Positions 14,086 through 23,646 of a stretch of 64,000 nt of DNA are shown here, piece after piece (within the stretch, counting starts at the first letter, position 1; the number at the start of each line of letters is the position of its first letter). The translations under genes were made by a program, and so were the position numbers. The notes under the pieces are model-generated. The model was not told where the DNA came from. It worked only from the letters and a program-made list of their open reading frames with translations, and did not search any database. The DNA lies in contig CP016836.1 in assembly GCA_002240395.1 (NCBI GenBank), positions 2,108,001 through 2,172,000 on the forward strand. Reading direction: 5' to 3'. The stretch is from Xanthomonas citri pv. mangiferaeindicae (GTDB lineage: Bacteria > Pseudomonadota > Gammaproteobacteria > Xanthomonadales > Xanthomonadaceae).

Positions 14086-16475
14086 TGCGGGGCGCCCGCG
14101 CGTTCGAGTGCGCCGGTCACGACCGCCTCGCTCAGCAGCGCCGGCAGCACCTCGCCTTCGCCGCCGCCGCGCGGATAGACCACATAGAGTGGTACACCGA
14201 CGGCGCCGTGCGCCTCGAGGAATGCGCCGATCTGCGGATCGACGTTGGTCCAGTCGCCCACCATGTACGTCGCACCCGCACGCGCAAGGGCCTCGCGGAA
14301 CGGCGGCTGGGACAGCACGCGGCGCTCGTTGGCCTTGCAGGTCACACACCAGTCGGCGGTCATATTGACGAACACCGGCGTGCCGGCCTCGCGCAGCGCC
14401 TGCAGGCGCTGCGCCGAGTACGCGACCTCATCGTCGGTGTCGGCGGCGACTGCGCGGGGCGTGTCGGACTGCGCATCGCGGACCGCATAGGCGGCCGGCA
14501 GCAGCGACGCCACCAGCAGCGCCAGCGCCAGTGCGCGCGAGATTCCGCCACCAGTCCAGCGGCGGCGTTCGAACCACCACAGCGCGAGTGCGAACAACAC
14601 CAGCCCGGCGAGCAGCAGCGTCATCGCGTTCACGCCCGACTGCCGCCCGAACACCCACAGCAGCCACAACGCAGTCAGGTACATCGGGAAGGCCAGTGCC
14701 TGCTTGAATGTCTCCATCCACGCGCCAGGCTTGGGCAGGCGGTCGGCGAGCGCCGGCACCAGCCCGATCAGCAGGAACGGCAGTGCCAGGCCCAGACCAA
14801 GCATCAGGAACACCGCCAGCGCCAGCGCGGCGGGCGCGGCGAACGCGTAGGCCAGCGCCCCGCCCATGAACGGCGCGATGCAGGGGCTCGCGACCACGCA
14901 GGCCAGGACACCAGTGAAGAAGTCGCCACTGGGCCCAGTGCGTGCGACCAGCGCCTGGCCGAGGTTGCCGACCCGGCCGCCGAGCGTGAACACGCCCGAC
15001 AGGCTCAGCCCGACTGCAAACATCAGATACACCAGCGCGGCCACGAACCACGGCTGCTGCAACTGGAAGCCCCAGCCCAGCGCTTGGCCCGCGGCGCGCA
15101 GCGCCAGCACCAGCAGGCCGACCGCGGCGAACGCGACCAGCACGCCGGCCGTGTACCACAGCGCATGCGCCCGGGCCCGCGCACGGCTGCCGCCGCTCTG
15201 TGCCAGGCCCAGCACCTTTAACGACAGGATCGGCAGCACGCAGGGCATCAGATTCAGTACCAAGCCCCCGAGCAATGCCAGGGCGAGCGCCGCCACTAGA
15301 CCGGTGCGCGGCCCGGCGGGTGGCCGGGTGCGCGCGGCGTTATCGGCGGTCGCATCGCTGCCGGCCGCGGTCGCGACGGCGCCATCCGCGGCGGCGTCAG
15401 GCGAGCGCAGTGTGGTGGCGTTGGCATCGGCAGGTGCCTGCGGGGCGTCGGCGGCGGGGCGTGCTGTGGCGGCCTCGGGCGCGGTCGCAGCGGTCGTGGT
15501 CGTGCCGGCAGGCAGCGCCACCTGCACGCGTCGCGTCATCGGCGGGTAGCAAATGCCATCGGTCTGGCAGCCCTGGAAGGTCGCCACCACCTCGACGTCG
15601 GCGGCATCGGGCCGGCTGCGCAGCACCGGCAGCGGCACGTCGACCTGGTCGAAATACACGGTCACCGCGCCGAAATGATCGTCGTGATGCGCCTTGCCGG
15701 CGGGCCAGCGCGGCTCGCCGGCGCGGATGCCCGCCGCGCCCTCGACCGTGAAGCGGTTGCGGTCCTGATAGAGGTAATAGCCCGGCGCCGGGGTGAAGCG
15801 CATCAGGACGGTGTCGCCGTCCTGCGCGATCGCCTCGAACGCGAACGCGCGCTCGGCAGGCAACGCATCGCCCGTCCCCGACAGCGCCCGCCCCAGCGCC
15901 GCAAAACCGGGGTCAGTGTCGCTTTTTGCAGCAGGCGCTGTCGCGTCAGTTCGCGGGAAAACCGACTCTGACCCCGGTTTGGGTTGGGGCAGGGCGATTT
16001 GGAGGGTGCGGATCTGCGGGGGGTAGCAGATGCCGGCGTCGGCGCAGCCCTGGTACTTGACCTGCAGTGCGATGCGGCGCGTGTCGGCGCTGGGGTGTCC
16101 GTCCAGGGTCGCGACCAGGCGGCCGCGGTAGGTCTCGACTTCGCCGAAGAACTCGTCGACGTGACGGTGGCCGTCGGGCAGGGTCAGCGTGGTGGCCCCG
16201 AAGCTGCCGTCGGCCACTTGGGCCGCCGTGCGGTGGCGATACAGGTAGTAACCGTCTGCGATCTTCCAGCGGATCTCGATGCGGTCGTGCGCGACCGCGG
16301 TGGCCGAAAGCGCCAGGGCCTCGTCGACCGGCAGCACGTCGTCGAAGTCGACGGCAGCGGCAGGCGACACCGCGCCCAACAACGTGGCCGCGAGCAGGCC
16401 ATACCAGGGGCGACGGGCCTGGCGGCGGAGGTGCGCAGCCTGGGTCAGGAACGAGGCGGAGAAGAACGTACGCAT
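14082..16475 (-). CDS. dsbD: Thiol:disulfide interchange protein DsbD with duplicated N-terminal domain
   Basis: This 797-residue protein carries electrons from cytoplasmic thioredoxin to periplasmic reductases. The signal peptide (about 1-42) is followed by two DsbD-alpha domains, each with a GC-5-C-YPP motif: Cys144/Cys150 and Cys303/Cys309. An Ala-rich linker (about 320-385), the polytopic beta domain (about 390-640, with LMPCVLPILSLK and ACVVASPCIAPF) and the C-terminal thioredoxin domain with WCVTCK (Cys710/Cys713) complete it. E. coli DsbD has about 565 residues and one alpha domain. The linker between the two alpha domains (about 166-191) is encoded by a palindromic repeat. The gene overlaps tlpA and follows cutA. 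Confidence 0.95.
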   Translation of the reverse strand: MRTFFSASFLTQAAHLRRQARRPWYGLLAATLLGAVSPAAAVDFDDVLPVDEALALSATAVAHDRIEIRWKIADGYYLYRHRTAAQVADGSFGATTLTLPDGHRHVDEFFGEVETYRGRLVATLDGHPSADTRRIALQVKYQGCADAGICYPPQIRTLQIALPQPKPGSESVFPRTDATAPAAKSDTDPGFAALGRALSGTGDALPAERAFAFEAIAQDGDTVLMRFTPAPGYYLYQDRNRFTVEGAAGIRAGEPRWPAGKAHHDDHFGAVTVYFDQVDVPLPVLRSRPDAADVEVVATFQGCQTDGICYPPMTRRVQVALPAGTTTTAATAPEAATARPAADAPQAPADANATTLRSPDAAADGAVATAAGSDATADNAARTRPPAGPRTGLVAALALALLGGLVLNLMPCVLPILSLKVLGLAQSGGSRARARAHALWYTAGVLVAFAAVGLLVLALRAAGQALGWGFQLQQPWFVAALVYLMFAVGLSLSGVFTLGGRVGNLGQALVARTGPSGDFFTGVLACVVASPCIAPFMGGALAYAFAAPAALALAVFLMLGLGLALPFLLIGLVPALADRLPKPGAWMETFKQALAFPMYLTALWLLWVFGRQSGVNAMTLLLAGLVLFALALWWFERRRWTGGGISRALALALLVASLLPAAYAVRDAQSDTPRAVAADTDDEVAYSAQRLQALREAGTPVFVNMTADWCVTCKANERRVLSQPPFREALARAGATYMVGDWTNVDPQIGAFLEAHGAVGVPLYVVYPRGGGEGEVLPALLSEAVVTGALERAGAPQ
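15903..15980. repeat. GGGGTCAGAGT-type palindromic repeat inside dsbD
   Basis: The outer arms AAAACCGGGGTCAGTGTCG (15903-15921) and CGACTCTGACCCCGGTTT (15963-15980) are those of the intergenic palindromes at 29571, 35968, 39512 and 61928. Here they lie in the dsbD reading frame and encode about residues 166-191, including PKPGSESVF and KSDTDPGF. The element keeps the frame open and joins the two alpha domains. Confidence 0.85.
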
Positions 16476-16521
16476 CGAGGCAGTATCGCAGGCCGCCCCT
16501 TGCGCTGCCCAACCCGGGATT

Positions 16522-16860
16522 TCAGTCCGCCTCGCCGGTCTCGATCGGTGCGGTCTCGTCATCGATCCACCGCAGGTACTCGGCAAGCCCGCCGGCGACC
16601 GGCAGCGCGACGAGCTCAGGGGTGTCATAAGGATGCAGCGCCCGCAGCCGTGCGGTCAGCGCTTCGAGGCGGTCGGCTGTGGTCTTGATCACCAGCAGGA
16701 CCTCCGCATCGCTCTGGACCTCGCCCTGCCAGCGATAGATCGAGGTCACACCCGGGACGAGGCTGACGCAGGCGGCCAGTCTGGCGTCGACGAGCGCACG
16801 TGCGATGCGCTGGGCTGTGGCGTCGTCCGGACAGGTGTTCAGGCAAGTAAGAACAGGCAT
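16522..16860 (-). CDS. cutA: Divalent-cation tolerance protein CutA
   Basis: The 112-residue protein has the whole CutA1 signature: VLTCLNTCPDDATAQRIARA, LAACVSLVPGVTSIYRWQGE, EVLLVIKTTADRLEAL and LHPYDTPELVALPV, then YLRWIDDET. CutA forms very stable trimers of ferredoxin-like subunits and is linked with copper tolerance, but its biochemical role is unsettled. It starts at ATG 16860 and precedes dsbD by 46 bases on the same strand, an association also seen in E. coli (cutA-dsbD). Confidence 0.95.
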   Translation of the reverse strand: MPVLTCLNTCPDDATAQRIARALVDARLAACVSLVPGVTSIYRWQGEVQSDAEVLLVIKTTADRLEALTARLRALHPYDTPELVALPVAGGLAEYLRWIDDETAPIETGEAD

Positions 16861-17038
16861 TTAGCCAAGGTATCGGCTCAGCGCCCAATGTGCACGCGGC
16901 GTGCACAACTTCGGCGCGACGCTGCGCCGGCCCGTTGGGGATGGTCTATCCCGCCGGTGGGCAGTTCACGCGATCAACGATTAGTGAACTCGCCGGTATA
17001 CTTAACTTTCCCTCCCCTACGCTGTCCTGGCGGTCCCC

Positions 17039-17524
17039 ATGCGCCTTTGCTCATCTTTTGTCCTCGCTGCCGGTCTGATGCTGGCCGCGCCGTTTGCCGC
17101 CCAGGCGGCCTCTCCCATCGATGTCGGCGTCGGTGTCTCGGCCACGCGCGAGAACGAGACCACCGTGGTCGCGACCGCGGCCTGGATGCCGGAGTGGCGG
17201 CGCACTGCCCACGGCGTACTGCGCTGGGAGCTGGGTGCGATCTATGTCCGTGCCCGCGACAAGACCCGTTTCGACCTCGACGAGGATGTCGGCGTGGTCC
17301 ACGGCGGCGCTCGCTACGAACGCGACAACGGGTTCACCGCCGGCTTCGGCGTCGGCGCCCAGATCGGCGAGACCGACGCGCTGTCGGGTAATCCCCAGTT
17401 CGTGAGCACCATCGGCTGGCGCTGGCAGCGCTTCTCGCTGTTGGCCCGGCACATCTCCAACGCCAGCATCAAGCAGCCCAACGACGGCGAGACCATGCTC
17501 GTCGCCGCCTGGCGCTTCCGCTGA
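17039..17524 (+). CDS. pagL: Lipid A 3-O-deacylase (PagL-like)
   Basis: The 161-residue protein has a signal peptide (ending AAQAA, residues 1-23) and an outer-membrane beta-barrel pattern. The PagL active-site stretch RHISNASIK gives His138, Ser140 and Asn141, with a Glu (Glu151) at about the spacing of the catalytic Glu. It ends in the aromatic C-terminus AWRFR typical of outer-membrane barrels. PagL removes the 3-O-acyl chain of lipid A in the outer leaflet. The gene is monocistronic, lies between cutA (divergent) and groES, and is followed by a hairpin. Confidence 0.85.
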   Translation: MRLCSSFVLAAGLMLAAPFAAQAASPIDVGVGVSATRENETTVVATAAWMPEWRRTAHGVLRWELGAIYVRARDKTRFDLDEDVGVVHGGARYERDNGFTAGFGVGAQIGETDALSGNPQFVSTIGWRWQRFSLLARHISNASIKQPNDGETMLVAAWRFR

Positions 17525-17544
17525 GCCATCGCTAAGAGACGGGC

Positions 17545-17569
17545 CTGCCCCGGCATGATGCCGGGGCAG
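17545..17569 (+). terminator. Hairpin after pagL
   Basis: CTGCCCCGGCAT and ATGCCGGGGCAG form a 12-bp inverted repeat 20 bases after the pagL stop. A T tract (17591-17598) lies further downstream and not directly after the stem. It likely separates pagL from groES transcription. Confidence 0.65.
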
Positions 17570-17608
17570 TGCCTTTGCGCGACCCCATGATTTTTTTTGC
17601 GCCCGCCC

Positions 17609-17636
17609 CTTGTAAAGCTGGCGCGTGCACCCATCT
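17609..17636 (+). promoter_or_regulatory. Sigma-32-type promoter of groESL
   Basis: CTTGTAA at 17609-17615 and CCCATCT at 17630-17636 are separated by 14 bases. This fits the known sigma-32 consensus (CTTGAAA, 13-15 bases, CCCATNT) with one mismatch. Transcription would start near 17643, placing the CIRCE operator in the early transcribed region. rpoH itself lies 15 kb away in the same window. Confidence 0.75.
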
Positions 17637-17678
17637 CCCGTCGCGTCCCGGGTTGCCGGGGTGCGTGCGCCGCGCGTT

Positions 17679-17705
17679 CTAGCAGTCCCTAGAGGCGAGT
17701 GCTAG
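17679..17705 (+). promoter_or_regulatory. CIRCE operator (HrcA site) of groESL
   Basis: CTAGCAGTC, a 9-base spacer and GAGTGCTAG match the CIRCE consensus TTAGCACTC-N9-GAGTGCTAA, with one internal mismatch in the left arm. It lies 47 bases upstream of the groES start. HrcA binding here represses chaperonin expression in known systems. Confidence 0.88.
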
Positions 17706-17752
17706 AATTCGGGCCCGTTTTCTTCACAATCAATCACTTAGAGAGGGTTGGA

Positions 17753-18043
17753 ATGAGCAATCTCAAGCCGCTGTACGACCGCGTCGTGGTCAAGCCCGTC
17801 GAGGCCGAAGAGAAGACTGCCGGCGGCATCCTGATCCCGGACAACGCCAAGGAAAAGCCCACCAAGGGTGAAGTCGTCGCCGTCGGCGAGGGCAAGGCCC
17901 TGGACAACGGCAGCGTGCGCGCGCCGAAGGTCAAGGTCGGCGACATCGTGATCTACGGTCAGTACTCGGGCAGCGCCTACAAGGCCGAGGGCATCGAATA
18001 CAAGATCGTGAAGGAAGACGACATCCTCGCGATCGTCGGCTGA
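17753..18043 (+). CDS. groES: Co-chaperonin GroES
   Basis: The 96-residue protein forms the heptameric lid of GroEL. It shows LKPLYDRVVVKPVEAEEKTAGGILIPD (in two blocks), the mobile loop, EVVAVGEGKALDNG, VKVGDIVIYGQYSGS and DDILAIVG. ATG 17753 follows a strong AGAGAGG ribosome binding site. groEL begins 131 bases downstream, and the pair is controlled by the sigma-32-type promoter and CIRCE element upstream. The spacer to groEL contains AATTCC/AATCCC-type repeats (about 18135-18165), common in xanthomonad spacers. Confidence 0.98.
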   Translation: MSNLKPLYDRVVVKPVEAEEKTAGGILIPDNAKEKPTKGEVVAVGEGKALDNGSVRAPKVKVGDIVIYGQYSGSAYKAEGIEYKIVKEDDILAIVG

Positions 18044-18174
18044 TCGAAGGCAAGGACTTCAACGATTCGCGGTGGGGAATCGAGGCGGTCAGCGCCCATC
18101 CCGTTCCTTGCGAATCATCTGCGTCCTGCGCTTTTCCCAATTCCTAATCCCCTATCCCAATTCCGGAGTTTTCA

Positions 18175-19815
<1,641 letters not shown>

Positions 19816-19844
19816 TCCAGCGCTCAGCTTGACCGCGATACCCG

Positions 19845-19876
19845 AGACCCCCGCGCAAGCGGGGGTCTTGTTTTTT
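19845..19876 (+). terminator. Rho-independent terminator of groESL
   Basis: AGACCCCCGC and GCGGGGGTCT pair over a GCAA loop, followed by TGTTTTTT. It sits 30 bases after the groEL stop and is a strong terminator. Confidence 0.92.
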
Positions 19877-20095
19877 GTGACAGGCGGGCGCCGGGGCGGC
19901 CTGTTCTCGGTGCGCGTCGATGGGCACCAGATTGATCGCGCGAGGGGCCTGCCAGGGCATCGACCCATCCTGTGAGATGCGACGCGACCAGCGCAGGCGC
20001 CGCGCCTGCGCAATGCGCAGCCGCGTGCTGAACGATCGGGTGGGGCTGTCGAGGCGTGTTCGGCGCCGTCACCGATCATCGGCGATGCTGTCGCC

Positions 20096-22297
20096 ATGAC
20101 GACCACGCCTGCCTCCTGGTTCCGCACGCACCGGCGAGGGGTGCGCCTGGGCGCGGCTCTGCTCGTGGCCCTGTATCTGCTGTATCTGATCGCCGCCAAC
20201 GTGCTGCTCAACAGCGCGCTGGGCGAACGCCTGGTCAATCGCAAGCCCGAGCGCTATCACGCGCAATGGTCCTGGGCGATGAGTCTGTACCCCGGGCACA
20301 TCCACGCGCGCGATGTGGTGATGGGCGGGCATGCCCGTACCAACCTGTGGACCGCCGCCACGCCGCGCGCGGACGGTCGGATCAAGCTGTTGCCGCTGCT
20401 GTGGCACGAGGTCGCGTTCGGCACCATCCGGGCGCAGAACGTGTCGGTGCACGTCGCCCGTACGCCGCACGACATGCCGACCACCCAGCGTCCGGGACGC
20501 AGGCCCTGGACGCTGCGCTTCGATGCGATCACCACGCCGAGCCTGTTGCGTTTCGACTTCTACGAGGCGCGCGTGACCGGACACGGCGACGCGAAGTTCG
20601 TGTTCGAGAAGCAACTGGAGGGCGGTCCGATGGAGGTTGGACGCTCGACGTTGCACATGCCCGATGCGACCCTGCAGGTCGGGGACGTGGAACTGCTGCG
20701 CAAGGGCACGCTGGACCTCGAGATCGCGATGCCGGGCCATATCCGCGAGCAGGCGCAAGGCGTGGACAAGCTGGTGCTGGTCGATCTGCGGCTGTGGGTC
20801 GACGGCCCGGCGCCGGGTGTCGATCTGGTGGCGCACAACGACGATGCGCTGCCGATCGGGACCGCCGAGACCTCCGGCCAGTTGCGTGCCGACCTGCAGT
20901 TGCAACGCGGCGTGTTGATGCCCGGCAGCCGGCTCGACTGGTCGGCGCCGGTGTTCTCGCGCGGCGCTGACGGCACGCCCTTGCGCCACCCGCTGGGTGT
21001 AGCGCTACGCACCGCGCCCGACGCGATCGCGCTGGCCGCTCGGGTGCCAGCGCCGGCGTCCGGCACCCCGTGGCTGCGCGCGGACCTGCGCGTCGACGAC
21101 CGCCGGATCGGACCGGGCGACTGGCTGCGTCCTCTCCGCGCGCTCGGCGGTACCCTCGAAACGCAGTGGCCGGCCGTGCCGCTGCGCTGGGTCGACGTGC
21201 TGCTCGACGATGTCGACTGGTTGTCCTTCGACGGCCGGGCTGACGTCGATGCCGCGCTCGCCCTGCAGCAGGGCCGCTTGCAGCCCGGGAGCCGCATCGA
21301 CGTGCGCGACGCACGCGTGCGCGCCCGTGTGCTCGACAACCGGCTCGAAGGCGCCGCGCATGCCGCGATGCGCATGCAAGGGGCGGAGGACGACGCGCCG
21401 CGAACCACCATCGCGATCGAGATGGATCGCTTCACCTTGGCGCCCGAGGCCTCGCCCGAACGCATCGATCTGCGCGGGCGCGACCTGCGCCTGGAGCTTG
21501 CGTCCAGCGGTCCGCTGGCCGAATTCCACGAGCACCTGGATGCGCGGCTGCGGTTCGACGATGCCCAGGTGCCGGATCTGCGTAGCTTCAACCGCTATCT
21601 GCCCGGTGACAGCGCACGCCTGCTGGGCGGCAGCGGACAGGCGAGTGGCGATCTGCGCCTGGACAACGCCGGCGAGATGGCCAGCGGGCGCCTGCAGGTG
21701 CGCGGCAGCGGCGTCCGGGTCGCGCTCGGGCCTTCGCGGCTGACCGGCGATGTCGCGCTCGACAGCCGCCTGACGCGGGCGCAAAAGGTCGGGCGCTATT
21801 ACACGATCGACTCGGTGGCCGCGCGCCTGGATGGCGTGCGGCTGGAGGGCGAGGCGGACCAGGCGGCCGCACCGTGGTGGGCGCGTCTGGCGCTCGAGCA
21901 GGGCACGCTGCAGTGGAAGGAGCCCTTCGAGGTGGCGGGCCACGGCCAGGTCGACATGCGCGACATCAGCGTGCTGCTGGGCCTGTTCGCCGAGCGGCGG
22001 GTGCTGCCGCGCTGGATCGGCAACCTGGTCGATGCCGGTCAGGTGCATGCGACGGGCGACTTGCGCATGCGTAACAAGGAGTTGGTGTTCGACCGCATCG
22101 AGGCGAGCAACGACCGGGTCGATCTGAAGGCCAAGCTGCGGATCGACGACGGCCGTCCGGCCGGCGATCTGTACGCGCGCTGGGGCGTGTTGGGCCTGGG
22201 CGTGGAACTGCAGGGCGGCGAACGCACGCTGCATATCGCCGGTGCCCGCGACTGGTACGAGGGGCGACCGCCGCTGCTGCCCAGGTCCGCCCGGTAA
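20096..22297 (+). CDS. AsmA/TamB-like membrane-anchored periplasmic protein
   Basis: The 733-residue protein has one N-terminal membrane segment (about residues 18-38, LGAALLVALYLLYLIAANVLL) and a long periplasmic region of beta-rich repeats with many hydrophobic/polar alternations, as in AsmA- or DUF748-like envelope proteins. Segments such as LDLEIAMPGHIREQ, GSGQASGDLRLDNAGEM and RNKELVFDRIEASNDRVDLKAKLRI (in parts) are typical AsmA-like strands. Relatives work in outer-membrane lipid transport or assembly. The exact family cannot be named from the sequence alone. It ends 59 bases before the aroG leader peptide. Confidence 0.6.
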   Translation: MTTTPASWFRTHRRGVRLGAALLVALYLLYLIAANVLLNSALGERLVNRKPERYHAQWSWAMSLYPGHIHARDVVMGGHARTNLWTAATPRADGRIKLLPLLWHEVAFGTIRAQNVSVHVARTPHDMPTTQRPGRRPWTLRFDAITTPSLLRFDFYEARVTGHGDAKFVFEKQLEGGPMEVGRSTLHMPDATLQVGDVELLRKGTLDLEIAMPGHIREQAQGVDKLVLVDLRLWVDGPAPGVDLVAHNDDALPIGTAETSGQLRADLQLQRGVLMPGSRLDWSAPVFSRGADGTPLRHPLGVALRTAPDAIALAARVPAPASGTPWLRADLRVDDRRIGPGDWLRPLRALGGTLETQWPAVPLRWVDVLLDDVDWLSFDGRADVDAALALQQGRLQPGSRIDVRDARVRARVLDNRLEGAAHAAMRMQGAEDDAPRTTIAIEMDRFTLAPEASPERIDLRGRDLRLELASSGPLAEFHEHLDARLRFDDAQVPDLRSFNRYLPGDSARLLGGSGQASGDLRLDNAGEMASGRLQVRGSGVRVALGPSRLTGDVALDSRLTRAQKVGRYYTIDSVAARLDGVRLEGEADQAAAPWWARLALEQGTLQWKEPFEVAGHGQVDMRDISVLLGLFAERRVLPRWIGNLVDAGQVHATGDLRMRNKELVFDRIEASNDRVDLKAKLRIDDGRPAGDLYARWGVLGLGVELQGGERTLHIAGARDWYEGRPPLLPRSAR

Positions 22298-22356
22298 GGC
22301 GATGGTCGCAGATGCAACCGTCGCATCGACTGGAACGACGTGCTATCAATGCCCCC

Positions 22357-22434
22357 ATGAACCGCGTCGCCGCCTTCTATCGTTGGTATTGGTTTCCCAC
22401 GCCCCTGGCGGTGGAAGGCCTGCGCGTACCCTGA
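22357..22434 (+). CDS. Aromatic-rich attenuator leader peptide of the DAHP synthase gene
   Basis: A 25-codon ORF begins with ATG at 22357 and ends with TGA at 22432-22434. Residues 7-13 are Phe-Tyr-Arg-Trp-Tyr-Trp-Phe, so six of seven codons (22375-22395) are aromatic, including all three end-product amino acids of the pathway. Ribosome stalling there would sense Phe, Tyr and Trp supply. It lies 56 bases before the DAHP synthase start, with a terminator hairpin between. This is the arrangement of classical transcription attenuation, as in trp and pheA operons. Confidence 0.85.
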   Translation: MNRVAAFYRWYWFPTPLAVEGLRVP

Positions 22435-22489
22435 CGATCTCGGTTCACACGCATCCCTGAAAGCCGCCAGCGACCCTGGCGGCTTTTTT
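22405..22489 (+). promoter_or_regulatory. Transcription attenuator of the DAHP synthase gene
   Basis: The terminator is AAGCCGCCAG (22461-22470) pairing with CTGGCGGCTT (22476-22485), followed by a T tract to 22489, directly before the ATG at 22491. CTGGCGGT (22405-22412), inside the leader ORF just after the aromatic codons, can pair instead with GCCGCCAG (22463-22470) and so act as antiterminator. A ribosome stalled at the aromatic codons leaves 22405-22412 free. One that reaches the stop reduces this pairing and allows termination. Confidence 0.82.
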
Positions 22490-22490
22490 C

Positions 22491-23600
22491 ATGCCCGCTC
22501 TTTACGCTTCCTTCCAGGACCTTCCGCATGCCCCCGATACCGACGATCTGCGTATCCGCGACCTGCAGCCGCTGACGCCCCCGATGCAGCTGTTGGCCGA
22601 GCTGCCCTGCGAGGAGGCGATGTCGTCGACCGTCGCCGATGCCCGCGCGGCCTGCCACGCCATCCTCCACGGCCACGACGACCGGCTGATCGTCGTCGTG
22701 GGGCCGTGCTCGATCCACGACCCGGTCGCGGCGATGGACTACGCACACCGTCTGCGCGCGTTGCGCGACACGCACGGCGATGCGCTGGAACTGGTCATGC
22801 GCGTGTACTTCGAGAAGCCGCGCACGACGATCGGCTGGAAGGGGCTGATCAACGACCCCGATCTGGACGGCAGTTTTCGCATCGACCGCGGGCTGCGGCT
22901 CGCGCGCAGCCTGCTGCGCGACGTCAACGCACTCGGGCTGCCGGCCGGCGTGGAGTTCCTCGACATCATCAGCCCGCAGTACCTGGCCGACCTCGTCGCC
23001 TGGGGCGCGATCGGCGCGCGGACCACCGAAAGCCAGGTGCATCGCGAGATGGCGTCGGGGCTGTCGTGCCCGGTCGGCTTCAAGAACGGCACCGGCGGCG
23101 ATGTCCGCATCGCGGTCGATGCCGTCGGCGCGGCCTCGCACCCGCATCATTTCCTCGCCGTGGGCAAGGACGGCCGCTGCGCGATCGCCGCCACCGCCGG
23201 CAACCCGGATTGCCATGTGATCCTGCGCGGCGGCGCGCGGCCCAACTTTGATGCGGCCAGCGTCGAAGCCGCGGCCCAGGTCCTCGCCGGCAATGGCCTG
23301 CGCCCGGCGCTGATGGTCGACGCCAGCCATGCCAACAGCGGCAAGAATCCCGACAACCAGCCCACAGTGATCGCTGACATCGCCGACCGCATCGCCGCCG
23401 GCGAACGGCGTGTCGTGGGGACGATGATCGAAAGTCACCTGGTCGCCGGCAAGCAGGCGCTCACCCCGGGTCGGGCACTGACCTACGGCCAGAGCATCAC
23501 CGATGGCTGCATCGACTGGGCAACGACGGTCGACGTGCTCGATCGGCTGGCCGACGCGGTCCGGACCCGCCGGAGCCGGGCCGACGCGCAGGCGGCGTGA
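22491..23600 (+). CDS. aroG: 3-deoxy-7-phosphoheptulonate (DAHP) synthase, class I
   Basis: The 369-residue enzyme condenses phosphoenolpyruvate with erythrose 4-phosphate, the first step of aromatic amino acid synthesis. AroF/G/H-type motifs are present: VVVGPCSIHD, VMRVYFEKPRTTIGWKGLIND (in parts), GVEFLDIISPQYLADLVAWGAIGAR-type blocks, CPVGFKNGTGGDV, DASHANSGKN and MIESHLVAGKQ. Length fits the E. coli-type isoenzymes. Which aromatic amino acid inhibits it allosterically cannot be read here. Expression is probably set by the leader peptide and attenuator. The first base of its ATG is two bases after the attenuator T tract, so translation must start without a conventional ribosome binding site upstream of the hairpin. 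Confidence 0.95.
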   Translation: MPALYASFQDLPHAPDTDDLRIRDLQPLTPPMQLLAELPCEEAMSSTVADARAACHAILHGHDDRLIVVVGPCSIHDPVAAMDYAHRLRALRDTHGDALELVMRVYFEKPRTTIGWKGLINDPDLDGSFRIDRGLRLARSLLRDVNALGLPAGVEFLDIISPQYLADLVAWGAIGARTTESQVHREMASGLSCPVGFKNGTGGDVRIAVDAVGAASHPHHFLAVGKDGRCAIAATAGNPDCHVILRGGARPNFDAASVEAAAQVLAGNGLRPALMVDASHANSGKNPDNQPTVIADIADRIAAGERRVVGTMIESHLVAGKQALTPGRALTYGQSITDGCIDWATTVDVLDRLADAVRTRRSRADAQAA

Positions 23601-23646
23601 GCGTCGACGGGGGGGCGGCGGTGGGCGCCTGCGGGCGCAGATGCGC

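Noticed and set aside
18120..18172. Regulatory element between groES and groEL
   Set aside because: The AATTCC/AATCCC-type repeats look like xanthomonad spacer DNA; no hairpin or operator pattern is seen.
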